Of a stretch of DNA of 64,000 nucleotides, positions 20,338 to 32,833 are shown in pieces. Every line of letters begins with the position of its first letter. The stretch's first letter is position 1. The translations under genes were made by a program, and so were the position numbers. This DNA comes from Nannobrachium achirus (Eukaryota > Chordata > Actinopteri > Myctophiformes > Myctophidae). The notes beneath the pieces are model-generated. The model saw only the letters and a list, made by a program, of their open reading frames with translations, had not been told where the DNA came from and made no database searches. The stretch spans positions 60,724,357-60,788,356 of the forward strand of contig OY997647.1 in assembly GCA_963921795.1 (NCBI GenBank), given 5' to 3'.

Positions 20338-23201
20338 AGCTGTATTCCAATCCGAAGGGTTCGCACTTTGAAGTGCGCATTTGAAGGGCTATGACGTCAC
20401 TGGGCCGTGCCATGTGTAGGGCTTGTCCTGTGAAGTGCACTCCACAGTGCCTGTGGAATGGGACAGCGCTACCAAGTGCATATCCGAGAACTTCCGGTTG
20501 CAAAAATCATTCCTCAGCCATTTTTTCCTCCGCGGTGCTTTTAAACTACGTATTTTACCTTCTTAAACGCCCAAACTGATTTTTTTGTGAGGCGGAATTA
20601 ACTTTTAAGACAATTTAGGATATTTTTAATTTTTTGGGGGGGTCATAATTCACCTAATAATTCACAGCTATTTTGACGTTCGAGGATAATTGAGAACCAG
20701 CATCACTCGAACCGAGGCGGGCAGTGAGAGTCATGTCATCCGTCCAAGGCATTCGATTTTCGGCTTGGGATGAGCGTTGCATGTCCTGTTGCTTACCTGC
20801 TCTACAAGCTCACAACGCGGTGCAAAGCGACGCGTTGTGAGCTTGTGGATCTGCTGTTTTCACTAGTTTGGATCCAGGGCAAACTAATTTCTTTTTTGGG
20901 TCACGTACAGGCTAAAAAGTTTGGGAAACACTGGCTATAGACCTATACATGATAGTGATATGATTTATTGTGGCTACAACTTTCAGACAACCCGTTTCAA
21001 ATAGTTTTCTGTTGATTAGATATTAAAGAAACTTCTGTTTTTGGTTTTGTCATAATTAAAGGTCTGACAGTCACATAACTGTATGATGAGATTGTTCTGA
21101 AGCACAAGATCATTAAATAAAATAACAGTTTATTAACACGCTCTATTACAATTCACATTGTAACTGTAACATGTATCATGATATTCATATGCTTAATGTA
21201 AAAGCGGCTTCGGAATTAACATCATTTCAGGTCATTTATTTGACAGAGAGAAATATGAAAAGCCCGACATTCGTTTAAATGATTCGTATAAGGCTTAGCT
21301 ATTGTGTGATATGTTTGTGGTTGAAAGTGTGTTTTCCCTGCCTCTCTGTGAACAGACTCAGGGAATCACATCACCGTAATCTGATCATCATCATTAATAG
21401 CAGCAATTAAGCAATACAAGCCCCAAAATAAAAACGCAACATTTCATGTCATGGTCAGGCATAATTCATAGTAAATCATAAAGCAAACATTCAAATTGCT
21501 TCAACGCATAATGTAATTCTTTTTAAGGAAATATGACAAAGATCTGAAGCTTTATTTAGTTATTAGAGTGAAGACTGAATGCCGAGTTCTAACCCACAGA
21601 TATTACACTAGGATAGGCGAATAGACCTATCAAATGGACCCCAATACAGTATTTTCTCATTCTGAAGTGTATAGGCCTATAACCAAGCAGAAACTGCGTT
21701 CTGTTTCCCGACATGGAAGGTTTATAGATTCTATTGACATTCTAGCCAAGCCCTTTAGCACATGACATAACTATGCTGTTCTTTTATGTTTCATACCGTT
21801 GCATTATAGCAGGTTGATGATCACCCGCAACATCGCGGATGACCAATCTAAATCCATTGCTTTCAGCTGCCACAGCATATACAGTAAGCCTACGTTTGTG
21901 GTGCATTGGTGAGAGAATAAAACATTTCCACTAAATGTCATTTAGCTATTACAGTTCTGAGCCTCTGTTTTGTATATTACAGAGCAGTGGAGAATAAAGC
22001 AAAAATAATTGTTCCCCCATCGTTAACGTTTATTTATTTATAGCCTATAATGCGAATTTAGGACAAAATCACAAATTGTCAATATGCTATTAGCCTACTG
22101 TTTCACGTAGCCTATTCATAACATCTGTAATTAAGGGAAATACTCTATATTCCCGATTTGATGTTGCCATAGCCTAGTAGGCCTACTCTCTATCCATTTC
22201 TATTTTCAGTTCATTCTGATGTTTGATTATATTCTGAATTGGTTCCTCGTTTATTAGTGGACACGTTCACACGCTGTTATAATAGTTAGTTAGTATAATA
22301 GTTATAATAATGTTAAACAACACTCAAATACCAAACCTGGTGCTCGAAGTTCTTTGCCACGGGAACTCAGTGGTAGTTAGATTGTTTATTTAATTGGAAA
22401 TAACATAACGCACATATACAATACACTGGACAATCTGAATTAATAACGGTATGCTCAATAGAATATGCAATGAATGGTATAAACTATAAAACTTAGTAGG
22501 CTATACAATGACTAGTTCGTCATGTTAGTGTTACTTGAAAACATTCAATCAAGCATTATACAGAGCCAGAGGCAGTTTCTTTCATGTCTAATCATATTAA
22601 GAAAACAATTTGATGGATTGCCTGTTAATTAAGACACAACAACAAATCATATGTCAGTCATGTTCCACCACCAATTCCAAGGGAGGGGAGCAGAGCCGTG
22701 GAGCCGAGAACAGGTTGCCTTCAGAGGGATTCGATGCGTAGAGCTGCCCGCCCCGAGACGAGACACGGCGGTTCTCAGAACCCTCTGACAACGCCGTTGC
22801 CTATATTTTAAATAGTCATGATTAATTATGAAGTTTATACACCTAAATACTATACCGAAAACACCTTACAATTAAACTCTGTGGCACCAAACAGAAGTTA
22901 GACAGCTCTTTTGTGGATAAAAGTTTAATGCGATGGACAGCAGACACTGTTGTTTTTGTTTTGATCCGGGTTGAATCGTGGAGTCGCGTTGCATTGTGGG
23001 ACGCTGCTATCCAACGAAGTGCTTGAAGTGACCATCGGCTGTACGCTTCAAAACGTGGAGAATGTAGTGCACATTCCAAGGGTAGGTTACCCTAGGTTAA
23101 CGCGGTCTACTAAACGGGACAGCACTAGGCGCGGCCCAGTGACGTCATAGCCCTTCAAATGCGCACTTCAAAGTGCGAACCCTTCGGATTGGAATACAGC
23201 T
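20338..23201. mobile_element. 2.86-kb non-autonomous DNA transposon with 74-bp terminal inverted repeats
   Basis: The first 74 bp (20338-20411), beginning AGCTGTATTCCAATCCGAAG, are mirrored at 23128-23201 with one visible mismatch. ATG occurs on both outer sides, so the duplication could be 3 bp; the superfamily is unresolved. The terminal repeats contain an inner GCACTTTGAAGTGC palindrome. The interior has no open frame beyond about 80 codons and no transposase motif, so it is non-autonomous or gutted. A hairpin cassette lies at 20798-20864, and AGTTTGGGAAACACTG at about 20917 looks like one end of a hAT insertion. Confidence 0.8.
20798..20864. repeat. Hairpin cassette, slightly left-truncated
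   Basis: CTACAAGCTCACAACGCG, apex GTGCAAAGCGAC, then GCGTTGTGAGCTTGTGGATC and CTGCTGTTTTCAC. The outer left stem is lost. Confidence 0.85.
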
Positions 23202-23446
23202 ATGGGAACATATTACTCCTGTTTTAATATCACCTCAGTGGCTCCCAGTTAGTTTTAGGATAAATTTAAAAATTATTTTACTTGTTTATAATTATAAAGC
23301 CCTACATGGTTTGTAGCGATCTACAAACTATTTGGGCTATTTTTCTATTTATTTAAAATTGTTGCCTGTAATGATATGCCCAAAAATAGGGAAGCCAGCA
23401 TGACAAAAGAAATTAAAAAATAAATAAAAAATAATATGGGGCAGGT

Positions 23447-23866
23447 TAGGGATGAGACGATAATAGTTATTATCGTTTATCGTAATAAAAAAAAAGAAAC
23501 TCACAATAATCGTATTGTGGGGATTTAAATTTATCATGAAATTATCCTCCGTCATGCACTGGGATAAATTCACCTTTTATTTGCCGAGCTGCATATCTGA
23601 CTGGTACCATTTAAACCCTCTATAATTAGACCTTGAAATAACGTACTTGATAGTCTTTTCCTCACTCTCAAATCTCTTTGCCAAAATATCTATCTACATG
23701 CTCACAACACGTTGCAAGCTTGTAAATATGATATTTTTTGGCAAATGTTCCACCCCAGGATAATGAATGTTGGGGATATTTTGATTATGGCGATAATATC
23801 GTAAATCGCAAATGTTTTGGTCAGAATAATCGTGATATGAAATGTTCATATCGTCCCATCCCTAGT
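23447..23866. mobile_element. Non-autonomous hAT element (CGATAATA-rich)
   Basis: TAGGGATGAGACGATAATAG at the left and ATATCGTCCCATCCCTA at the right are inverted. GGGCAGGT flanks it at 23439-23446 and 23867-23874, with a 2-bp ambiguity at the right edge. It holds a degenerate hairpin cassette at 23682-23746. Confidence 0.85.
23682..23746. repeat. Hairpin cassette, degenerate copy
   Basis: ATCTACATGCTCACAACACG and TTGCAAGCTTGTAAATATGA still pair partly. The outer stem is TTTGCCAAAATA/ATTTTTTGGCAAA. Confidence 0.7.
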
Positions 23867-23907
23867 GGGCAGGTTTGATATGATGACCATGACTGACAGG
23901 TTGCAGG

Positions 23908-24431
23908 CAGTGGCGTCAGTTCAGCAAAAGCTAGGGTATGGCAAAGATGGGAGTCCTCATGGAAAATAGGCATTACATTTTGGATAACATGGTTCAATTG
24001 GCTGCGAGGCGTTGTGAGCATGTAGATCGGCTATTTTCACAATGTCTGAAAAAAAAACGACGTTTTTTTTGGATATGGCAGCCTGGAATGGTTGTTCAAG
24101 TGCAGCTAAACTTAGCATGTTAGTAAACGTGCCACAATTAACAATAATGCATTGCACCTGTGCAGCTGACCTGCGGAACCTGGTAATATAACATTTTGTC
24201 AAGCTGGGGAGAATACAAATGTGGAGAATATAATTATAATACCTTGTTAAAGTGACCATTATGTAAAATTTTGCATTTGTTGTTATTTTACTGTAATTTA
24301 ACAACATAATAACCAGCGCAGATAGACAAAGAGACATTCATGGATTTATATTTAAAAGTAACTTTTATTTCCCCCCCTGGACGCAGGGTATGGCAGCTGC
24401 ATACCCCTGCCATACCCAATTGACGCCCCTG
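23908..24431. mobile_element. Non-autonomous hAT element
   Basis: The termini CAGTGGCGTCAGTTCAGCAA and CAATTGACGCCCCTG are flanked by perfect GTTGCAGG duplications (23900-23907 and 24432-24439). It is the inverted relative of 2070-2468. It carries a right-arm half hairpin cassette at 24003-24043 that the 2070 copy lacks. Confidence 0.92.
24003..24043. repeat. Hairpin cassette, right arm only
   Basis: GCGAGGCGTTGTGAGCATGT and AGATCGGCTATTTTCAC are present. No left arm is found. Confidence 0.75.
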
Positions 24432-24633
24432 GTTGCAGGTCTGTGCGCAACACACCAGGCTCAAAACTCAGATCCAACTGTCAGACTGGTCAGTGCTGCT
24501 CACATATGAATGAAGATTATGTCACCCTCAAATGTTTTCAGAAACATATTTTAGCGTACTGTTATGCAGTATGAGGTAAGGTTTGTGACGAGACTGCCAT
24601 TTACTGCTTGAAAACGTACAAGCACAAACCAAA

Positions 24634-26164
24634 CTAGAAAAATATTGTTCCTTCGAAACAATTGTGGGCTCGCTTCAAGCCAGAAAACAATGGCTATAAA
24701 AGCACAAAATGTCAAGATCGCAGGCAGTGCTCTCTTTGACGTTACTGACGTCAAAGATTGGTCCATTTTGTTCCAAAAATGTGTTGTGCAAAAGTTGACC
24801 CGCTGGTGGCGCTATAACAGGCCAATGTGAGAAGGTTGGTATCTGTTCCTTGACCTATTGGGAATGTGCTTGCAAGATTTCACGCACATCCCAGGCTGTG
24901 TTCATGATTTGAGGTGTTTTTGGCTTTGGACACTTTATCGCTGCTTGCAGCTATATTTATTATTATTATTTTATATTTTTTTTGTGTGCACTTCATAGGC
25001 ATGTTAGATAAAGGTCCTTAGATTGCGTGTAGAATGTTTCATGCAAATTGCAAAAAAAATCCTAGAATAAAAACGGGTTTAAGCGTTTTACAAACTGCTC
25101 AAAATTATATAGCGCCCCCCTTTGGCCATTTGGGGTAAGTGATATTTGAACTAACCCTCTACACTATTTTGTCATGAAAATGTGACTTTGCATGTATGAT
25201 TTAGAGGCAGAAGAATAATTTGCATAAAAATGCAATATTGTTTGAATTATTTAAAAAAGCATGTTTCAATGTTAAAGAAATCCGATCTGACAGATCTTTA
25301 GATATCGGTCCAAAGTTCACGTAAAAAAGGTTTTGTGCACGTGACGCGAAAATTCCAGAATAATAGCGGGTTTACGCGTTTTACAAACTGCTCAAAATGG
25401 CGGAAAATTGAAGGGCGGAGCTTACTTAACAACGACACAGATGTCTTCCGCTTGAGTCAAAGCACGCGTGTAACAAGTTGCATGTCTTCAAACGAAACGA
25501 GTCATGACTTATGACCGTTTGAAGTTTGGATTTTCAAACGCTTCGTATAGCGCCCCCCTTTGGCCGATTGGAATAAAATTGGTTTCAGTGATACTTTGAC
25601 TAACCCTCCACATCTTTGCCAAATGCCATGAACGTGTAACTTTGCATGTATGATTTAGAGGCCGAAGAATAATTTGCATAAAACCGCAATATTGATTGAA
25701 TTATTAAAAAATTATATTTCACTTTAAAAGAAATCCGCCGAGACTAGTTTGACCGTATTGGTCCAAAGTTCATGTGAAAAAAGTTTCGTGCGCGTTATGC
25801 AAAAATCCCAGGAGGAGATAGATTTTTACTGTTTTTCATATAATTCCAAATTGTGGGAGACCTAAAGGTCAGAGGTCAAAAGTTAGAGTGTAAAGGTTGT
25901 TCGGCATGAGGAGACGCATACGTGTATACAGGTTTCATGGCTGTACGTATAACACAGCATGAGCTATACCTGTTCAAAGATCGCACTTTCGAAGGCTTCC
26001 TATAGCGCCACCATTTGGCCGATTGTTGTAAAAAATAATAGCACACTTCGCCACTGTAAGCTGAACACATTGATGTTTTTATTTTCATTTTCTCACTAAG
26101 TATGTAGGAGTAGAAAGGAACCGAAGTTTTGAGGAGAACTTGATATGACGGTTAGATATTGTCA
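24634..26164 (-). mobile_element. Array unit 1 (subfamily A), 1531 bp
   Basis: The outermost 3' end of the array on the minus strand, joined to host sequence ACAAACCAAA. It lacks the ATTGGTTTC segment before GATATTTGAAC at about 25139, a small deletion shared with unit 9. Its right junction is the TTAGATATTGTCA type, without the 5' terminal hairpin. Confidence 0.85.
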
Positions 26165-27750
26165 CTAGAAAAATATTGTTCCTTCGAAACAATTGTGGGC
26201 TCGCTTCAAGCCAGAAAACAATGGCTATAAAAGCACAAAATGTCAAGATCGCAGGCAGTGCTCTCTTTGACGTTACTGACGTCAAAGATTGGTCCATTTT
26301 GTTCCAAAAATGTGTTGTGCAAAAGTTGACCCGCTGGTGGCGCTATAACAGGCCAATGTGAGAAGGTTGGTATCTGTTCCTTGACCTATTGGGAATGTGC
26401 TTGCAAGATTTCACGCACATCCCAGGCTGTGTTCATGATTTGAGGTGTTTTTGGCTTTGGACACTTTATCGCTGCTTGCAGCTATATTTATTATTATTAT
26501 TTTATAATTTATTTGTGTGCACTTCATAGGCATGTTAGATAAAGGTCCTTAGATTGCGTGTAGAATGTTTCATGCAAATTGCAAAAAAAATCCTAGAATA
26601 AAAACGGGTTTAAGCGTTTTACAAACTGCTCAAAATTATATAGCGCCCCCCTTTGGCCATTTGGGGTAAGATTGGTTTCAGTGATATTTGAACTAACCCT
26701 CTACACTATTTTGTCATGAAAATGTGACTTTGCATGTATGTTTTAGAGGCAGAAGAATCATTTGCATAAAAATGCAATATTGTTTGAATTATTTAAAAAA
26801 GCATGTTTCAATGTTAAAGAAATCCGATCTGACAGATCTTTAGATATCGGTCCAAAGTTCACATAAAAAAAGTTTTGTGCACGTGACGCGAAAATTCCAG
26901 AATAAAAGCGAGTTTACGCGTTTTACAAACTGCTCAAAATGGCGGAAAATCAAAGGGCGGAGCTTACTTAACAACGACACAGATGTCTTCCGCTTGAGTC
27001 AAAGCACGCGTGTAACAAGTTGCATGTCTTCAAACGAAACGAGTCATGACTTATGCCCGTTTGAAGTTTGAATTTTCAGACGCTTCGTATAGCGCCCCCC
27101 TTTGGCCGATTGGAATAAAATTGGTTTCAGTGATACTTTGACTAACCCTCCACATCTTTGCCAAATGCCATGAACGTGTAACTTTGCATGTATGATTTAG
27201 AGGCCGAAGAATAATTTGCATAAAACCGCAATATTGATTGAATTATTAAAAAATTATATTTCACTTTAAAAAAAATCTGGTTGATCAATCTGACCGTATT
27301 GGTCCAAAGTTCATGTGAAAAAAGTTTTGTGCACTTGACGCGAAAATCCCAGGAGGAGATAGATTTTTACTGTTTTTCATATAATTCCGAATTGTGGGAG
27401 ACCTAAAGGTCAGAGGTCAAAAGTTAGAGGGTAAAAGTTGTTCGGCATGAGGAGACGCATAAGTGTATACAGGTTTCATGGCTGTATGTATAACACAGCA
27501 TGAGCTATACCTGTTCAAAGTTCGCACTTTCGAAGGCTTCCTACAGCGCCACCATTTGGCCGATTGCTGTAAAAAGTAATAGCACACGTCGCCACTGTAA
27601 GCTGAACACATTGATGTTTTTATTTTCATTTTCTCACTAAGTATGTAGGAGTAGAAAGGAACCGAAAATCCCGTCTACTTACTAGATAAATAAATAAATA
27701 AATAATGACAATATCTAAAGTGTGCTCGCCAGGTACTGGCGAGCCCACAA
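26165..27750 (-). mobile_element. Array unit 2 (subfamily A), 1586 bp
   Basis: The right junction keeps the full 5' terminus with (AAAT)n and hairpin CTCGCCAGGTACTGGCGAG. The A diagnostics CATCCCAGGCTG and GCGTGTAGAATG are present. Confidence 0.85.
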
Positions 27751-29296
27751 CTAGAAAAATATTGTTCCTTCGAAACAATTGTGGGCTCGCTTCAAGCCAG
27801 AAAACAATGGCTATAAAAGTACAAAATGTCAAGATCGCAGGCAGTGCTCTCTTTGACGTTACTGACGTCAAAGATTGGTCCATTTTGTTCCAAAAATGTG
27901 TTGTGCAAAAGTTGACCCGCTGGTGGCGCTATAACAGGCCAATGTGAGAAGGTTGGTATCTGTTCCTTGACCTATTGGGAATGTGCTTGCAAGATTTCAC
28001 GCACATCCCAGGCTGTGTTCATGATTTGAGGTGTTTTTGGCTTTGGACACTTTATCGCTGCTTGCAGCTATATTTATTATTATTATTTTATAATTTTTTT
28101 GTGTGCACTTCATAGGCATGTTAGATAAAGGTCCTTAGATTGCGTGTAGAATGTTTCATGCAAATTGCAAAAAAAATCCTACAATAAAAACGGGTTTAAG
28201 CGTTTTACAAACTGCTCAAAATTATATAGCGCCCCCCTTTGGCCATTTGGGGTAAGATTGGTTTCAGTGATATTTGAACTAACCCTCTACACTATTTTGT
28301 CATGAAAATGTGACTTTGCTTGTATGTTTTAGAGGCAGAAGAATAATTTGCATAAAAATGCAATATTGTTTGAATTATTTAAAAAAGCATGTTTCAATGT
28401 TAAAGAAATCCGATCTGACAGATCTTTAGATATCGGTCCAAAGTTCACGTAAAAAAAGTTTTGTGCACGTGACGCGAAAATTCCAGAATAAAAGCGGGTT
28501 TACGCGTTTTACAAACTGCTCAAAGTGGCGGAAAATCGAAGGGCGGAGCTTACTTAACAACGACACAGATGTCTTCCGCTTGAGTCAAAGCACGCGTGTA
28601 ACAAGTTGCATGTCTTCAAACGAAACGAGTCATGACTTATGCCCGTTTGAAGTTTGAATTTTCAGACGCTTCGTATAGCGCCCCCCTTTGGCCGATTGGA
28701 ATAAAATTGGTTTCAGTGATACCTTGACTAACCCTCTACATCTTTGCCAAATGCCATGAACGTGTAACTTTGCATGTATGATTTAGAGGCCGAAGAATAA
28801 TTTGCATAAAACTGCAATATTGATTGAATTATTAAAAAATTATATTTCACTTTAAAAAAAATCTGGTTGATCAATCTCACCGTATTGGTCCAAAGTTCAT
28901 GTGAAAAAAGTTTCGTGCGCGTAACAAAAAAAACCCAGGAGGAGATAGATTTTTACTGTTTTTCATATTATTCCGAATTGTGGGAGACCTAAAGGTCAGA
29001 GGTCAAAAGTTAGAGGGTAAAAGTTGTTCGGCATGAGGAGACGCATACGTGTATACAGGTTTCATGGCTGTATGTATAACACAGCATGAGCTATACCTGT
29101 TCAAAGATCGTACTTTCGAAGGCTTCCTACAGCGCCACCATTTGGCCGATTGCTGTAAAAAGTAATAGCACACTTCCCCACTGTAAGCTGAACACATTGA
29201 TATTTTTATTTTCATTTTCTCACTAAGTATGTAGGAGTAGAAAGGAACCGAAAATCCCGTCTACTTACTAGATAAATAAATAAATAAATAATGACA
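27751..29296 (-). mobile_element. Array unit 3 (subfamily A), 1546 bp
   Basis: The right junction stops at (AAAT)nAATGACA, so the 5' hairpin is lost. Otherwise close to unit 2. Confidence 0.85.
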
Positions 29297-31295
29297 CTAG
29301 AAAAATATTGTTCCTTCGAAACAATTGTGGGCTCGCTTCAAGCCAGAAAACAATGGCTATAAAAGTACAAAATGTCAAGATCGCAGGCAGTGCTCTCTTT
29401 GACGTTACTGACTTCAAAGATTGGTCCATTTTGTTCCAAAAATGTGTTGTGCAAAAGTTGACCCGCTGGTGGCGCTATAACAGGCCAATGTGAGAAGGGT
29501 GGTATCTGTTCCTTGACCTATTGGGAATGTGCTTGCAAGATTTCACGCACATTGCAGGCTTTGTTCAATATTTTGAGGTGTTTTTGGCTTTGGCCACTTT
29601 ATCGCTGCTTGCAGCTATATTCATTATTATTATTTTTTTTGTGTGTGTGCACTTCATAGGCATATTAGATAAAGGTCCTTAGATTGTGTGTAGAATGTTT
29701 CATGCAAATTGCAAAAAAAAAAATCCTAACGGGTTTAAGCGTTTCACAAACTGCTCAAAATGATATAGCGCCCCCCTTTGGCCAATTGGGGTAAGATTGG
29801 TTTTAGTGATATTTGGACTAACACTCTACATCTTTGCCAAATGCCATGAACATGTTACTTTGCATGTATGATTTAGAGGCAGAAGAATAATTTGCATAAA
29901 ACTGCAATATTCATTGAATTTATTTAAAAAAGCATGTTTCAATTTTAAAGAAATCCGATCTGACAGATCTTTAGATATCGGTCCAAAGTTCACGTAAAAA
30001 AAGTTTTGTGCACGTGGAGCGAAAATTCCAGAATAAAAGCGGGTTTACGCGTTTTACAAACTGCTCAAAATGGCGGAAAATCAAAGGGCGGAGCTTACTT
30101 AACAACGACACAGATGTCTTCCGCTCGAGTCAAAGCACGCGTGTAACAAGTTGCATGTCTTCAAACGAAACGAGTCATGACTTATGCCCGTTTGAAGTTT
30201 GAATTTTCAAACGCTTTGTATAGCGCCCCCCTTTGGCAGATTAGAATAAAATTGGTTTCAGTGATACTTTGACTAACACTCTACATCTTTGCCAAATGCC
30301 ATGAACATGTTACTTTGCATGTATGATTTAGAGGCAGAAGAATAATTTGCATAAAACTGCAATATTCATTGAATTATTAAAAAAGCATGTTTCAATTTTT
30401 CTTTTAAATCCGATCTGACAGATCTTTAGATATTGGTCCAAAGTTCATGTAAAAAAAGGTTTTGTGGACGTGACGCGAAAATTCCAGATTAAAAGCGGGT
30501 TTAAGCGTTTTACAAACTGCTCAATATGGCGGAAAATCGAAGGGCGGAGCTTACTTAAAAAAGACACAGATCTCTTCTGCTTGAGTCAAAGCACGCGTGT
30601 AAGCAAGTTGCATGTCTTCAAACGAAACGAGGCATGACTTATGCCCGTTTAAAGTTTGAATTTTCAAACGCTTTGTATAGCGCCCCCCTTTGGCCGATTG
30701 GAATAAAATTGGTTTCAGTGATACTTTGACTAACCCTCTACATCTTTGCCAAATGCCATGAATGTGTAACTTTGCATGTATGATTTAGAGGCCGAAGAAT
30801 AATTTGCATAAAACCGCAATATGGATTGAATTATTAAAAAAAAAATATTTCACTTTAAAAGAAATCCGCCGAGACTAGTTTGACCGTATTGGTCCAAAGT
30901 TCATGTGAAAAAAGTTTTGTGAGCGTAACGCGAAAATCCCAGGAGGAGATAGATTTTTACTGTTTTTCATATAATTCCAAATTGTGGGAGATCTAAAGGT
31001 CAAATGTCAAAAGTCAGAGCGTAAAAGTTGTTCGGCATGAGGAGACGCATACGTGTATACAGGTTTCATGGCTGCACGTATATCAGAGCATGAGCTATAC
31101 CTGTTCAAAGTTCGCACTTTCGAAGGCTTCCTACAGCGCCACCATTTGGCCGATTGCTGTAAAAAATAATAGCACACTTCGCCACTGTAAGCTGAACACA
31201 TTGATGTTTTTATTTTCATTTTCTGTCTAAGTATGTAGGAGTAGAAAGGAACCGAAGTTTTGAGGAGAACTTGATATGACGGTTAGATATTGTCA
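29297..31295 (-). mobile_element. Array unit 4 (subfamily B) with a third internal module, 1999 bp
   Basis: The GCGCCCCCCTTTGGC module occurs three times (about 29767, 30222 and 30680) instead of two. The extra ~450-bp block accounts for the length. The B diagnostics CATTGCAGGCT and TTGTGTGTAGAATG are present. CTTTGTTCAATATTTTGAGG is private to this unit. Confidence 0.85.
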
Positions 31296-32833
31296 CTAGA
31301 AAAATATTGTTCCTTCGAAACAATTGTGGGCTCGCTTCAAGCCAGAAAACAATGGCTATAAAAGTACAAAATGTCAAGATCGCAGGCAGTGCTCTCTTTG
31401 ACGTTACTGACGTCAAAGATTGGTCCATTTTGTTCCAAAAATGTGTTGTGCAAAAGTTGACCCGCTGGTGGCGCTATAACAGGCCAATGTAAGAAGGGTG
31501 GTATCTGCTCCTTGACCTATTGGGAATGTGCTTGCAAGATTTCACGCACATTGCAGGCTGTGTTCATGATTTGAGGTGTTTTTGGCTTTGGCCACTTTAT
31601 CGCTGCTTGCAGCTATATTCATTATTATTATTTTTTTTGTGTGTGTGCACTTCATAGGCATATTAGATAAAGGTCCTTAGATTGTGTGTAGAATGTTTCA
31701 TGCAAATTGCAAAAATAAATCCTAACGGGTTTAAGCGTTTCACAAACTGCTCAAAATGATATAGCGCCCCCCTTTGGCCAATTGGGGTAAGATTGGTTTT
31801 AGTGATATTTGGACTAACACTCTACATCTTTGCCAAATGCCATGAACATGTTACTTTGCATGTATGATTTAGAGGCAGAAGAATAATTTGCATAAAACTG
31901 CAATATTCATTGAATTTATTTTAAAAAGCATGTTTCAATTTTAAAGAAATCCGATCTGACAGATCTTTAGATATCGGTCCAAAGTTCACGTAAAAAAAGT
32001 TTTGTGCACGTGGAGTGAAAATTCCAGAATAAAAGCGGGTTTACGCGTTTTACAAACTGCTCAATATGGCGGAAAATCGGGGGGCGGAGCTTACTTAACA
32101 ACAACACAGATGTCTTCCGCTCGAGTCAAAGCACGCGTGTAACAAGTTGCATGTCTTCAAACGAAACGAGTCATGACTTATGCCCGTTTGAAGTTTGAAT
32201 TTTCAAACGCTTCGTATAGCGCCCCCCTTTGGCCGATTGGAATAAAATTGGTTTCAGTGATACTTTGACTAACCCTCCACATCTTTGCCAAATGCCATGA
32301 ACGTGTAACTTTGCATGTATGTTTTAGAGGCCGAAGAATAATTTGCATAAAACCGCAACATTGATTGAATTATTAATAAAATATATTTCACTTTAAAAGA
32401 AATCCGCCGAGACTAGTTTGACCGTATTGGTCCAAAGTTCATGTGAAAAAAGTTTCATGCGCGTATCGCAAAGATCCCAGGAGGAGATAGATTTTTACTG
32501 TTTTTCATATAATTCCAAATTCTGAGGGATCTAAAGATCAGAGGTCAAAAGTCAGAGCGTAAAAATTGTTCGGCATGAGGAGACGCATACGTGTATACAG
32601 GTTTCATGGCTGTACGTATAACAGAGCATGAGCTATACCTGTTCAAAGTTCGCACTTTCGAAGGCTTCCTACAGCGCCACCATTTGGCCGATTGCTGTAA
32701 AAAGTAATAGCACACGTCGCCACAGTAAGCTGAACACATTGATGTTTTTATTTTCATTTTCTCACTAAGTATGTAGGAGTAGAAAGGAACCGAAGTTTTG
32801 AGGAGAACTTGATATGACGGTTAGATATTGTCA
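31296..32833 (-). mobile_element. Array unit 5 (subfamily B), 1538 bp
   Basis: Right junction of the TTAGATATTGTCA type. B diagnostics present. Confidence 0.85.

Noticed and set aside
22843..23079. 78-codon minus-strand frame near the right end of the 2.86-kb transposon
   Set aside because: No transposase or zinc-finger motif. It probably reflects chance in subterminal sequence.
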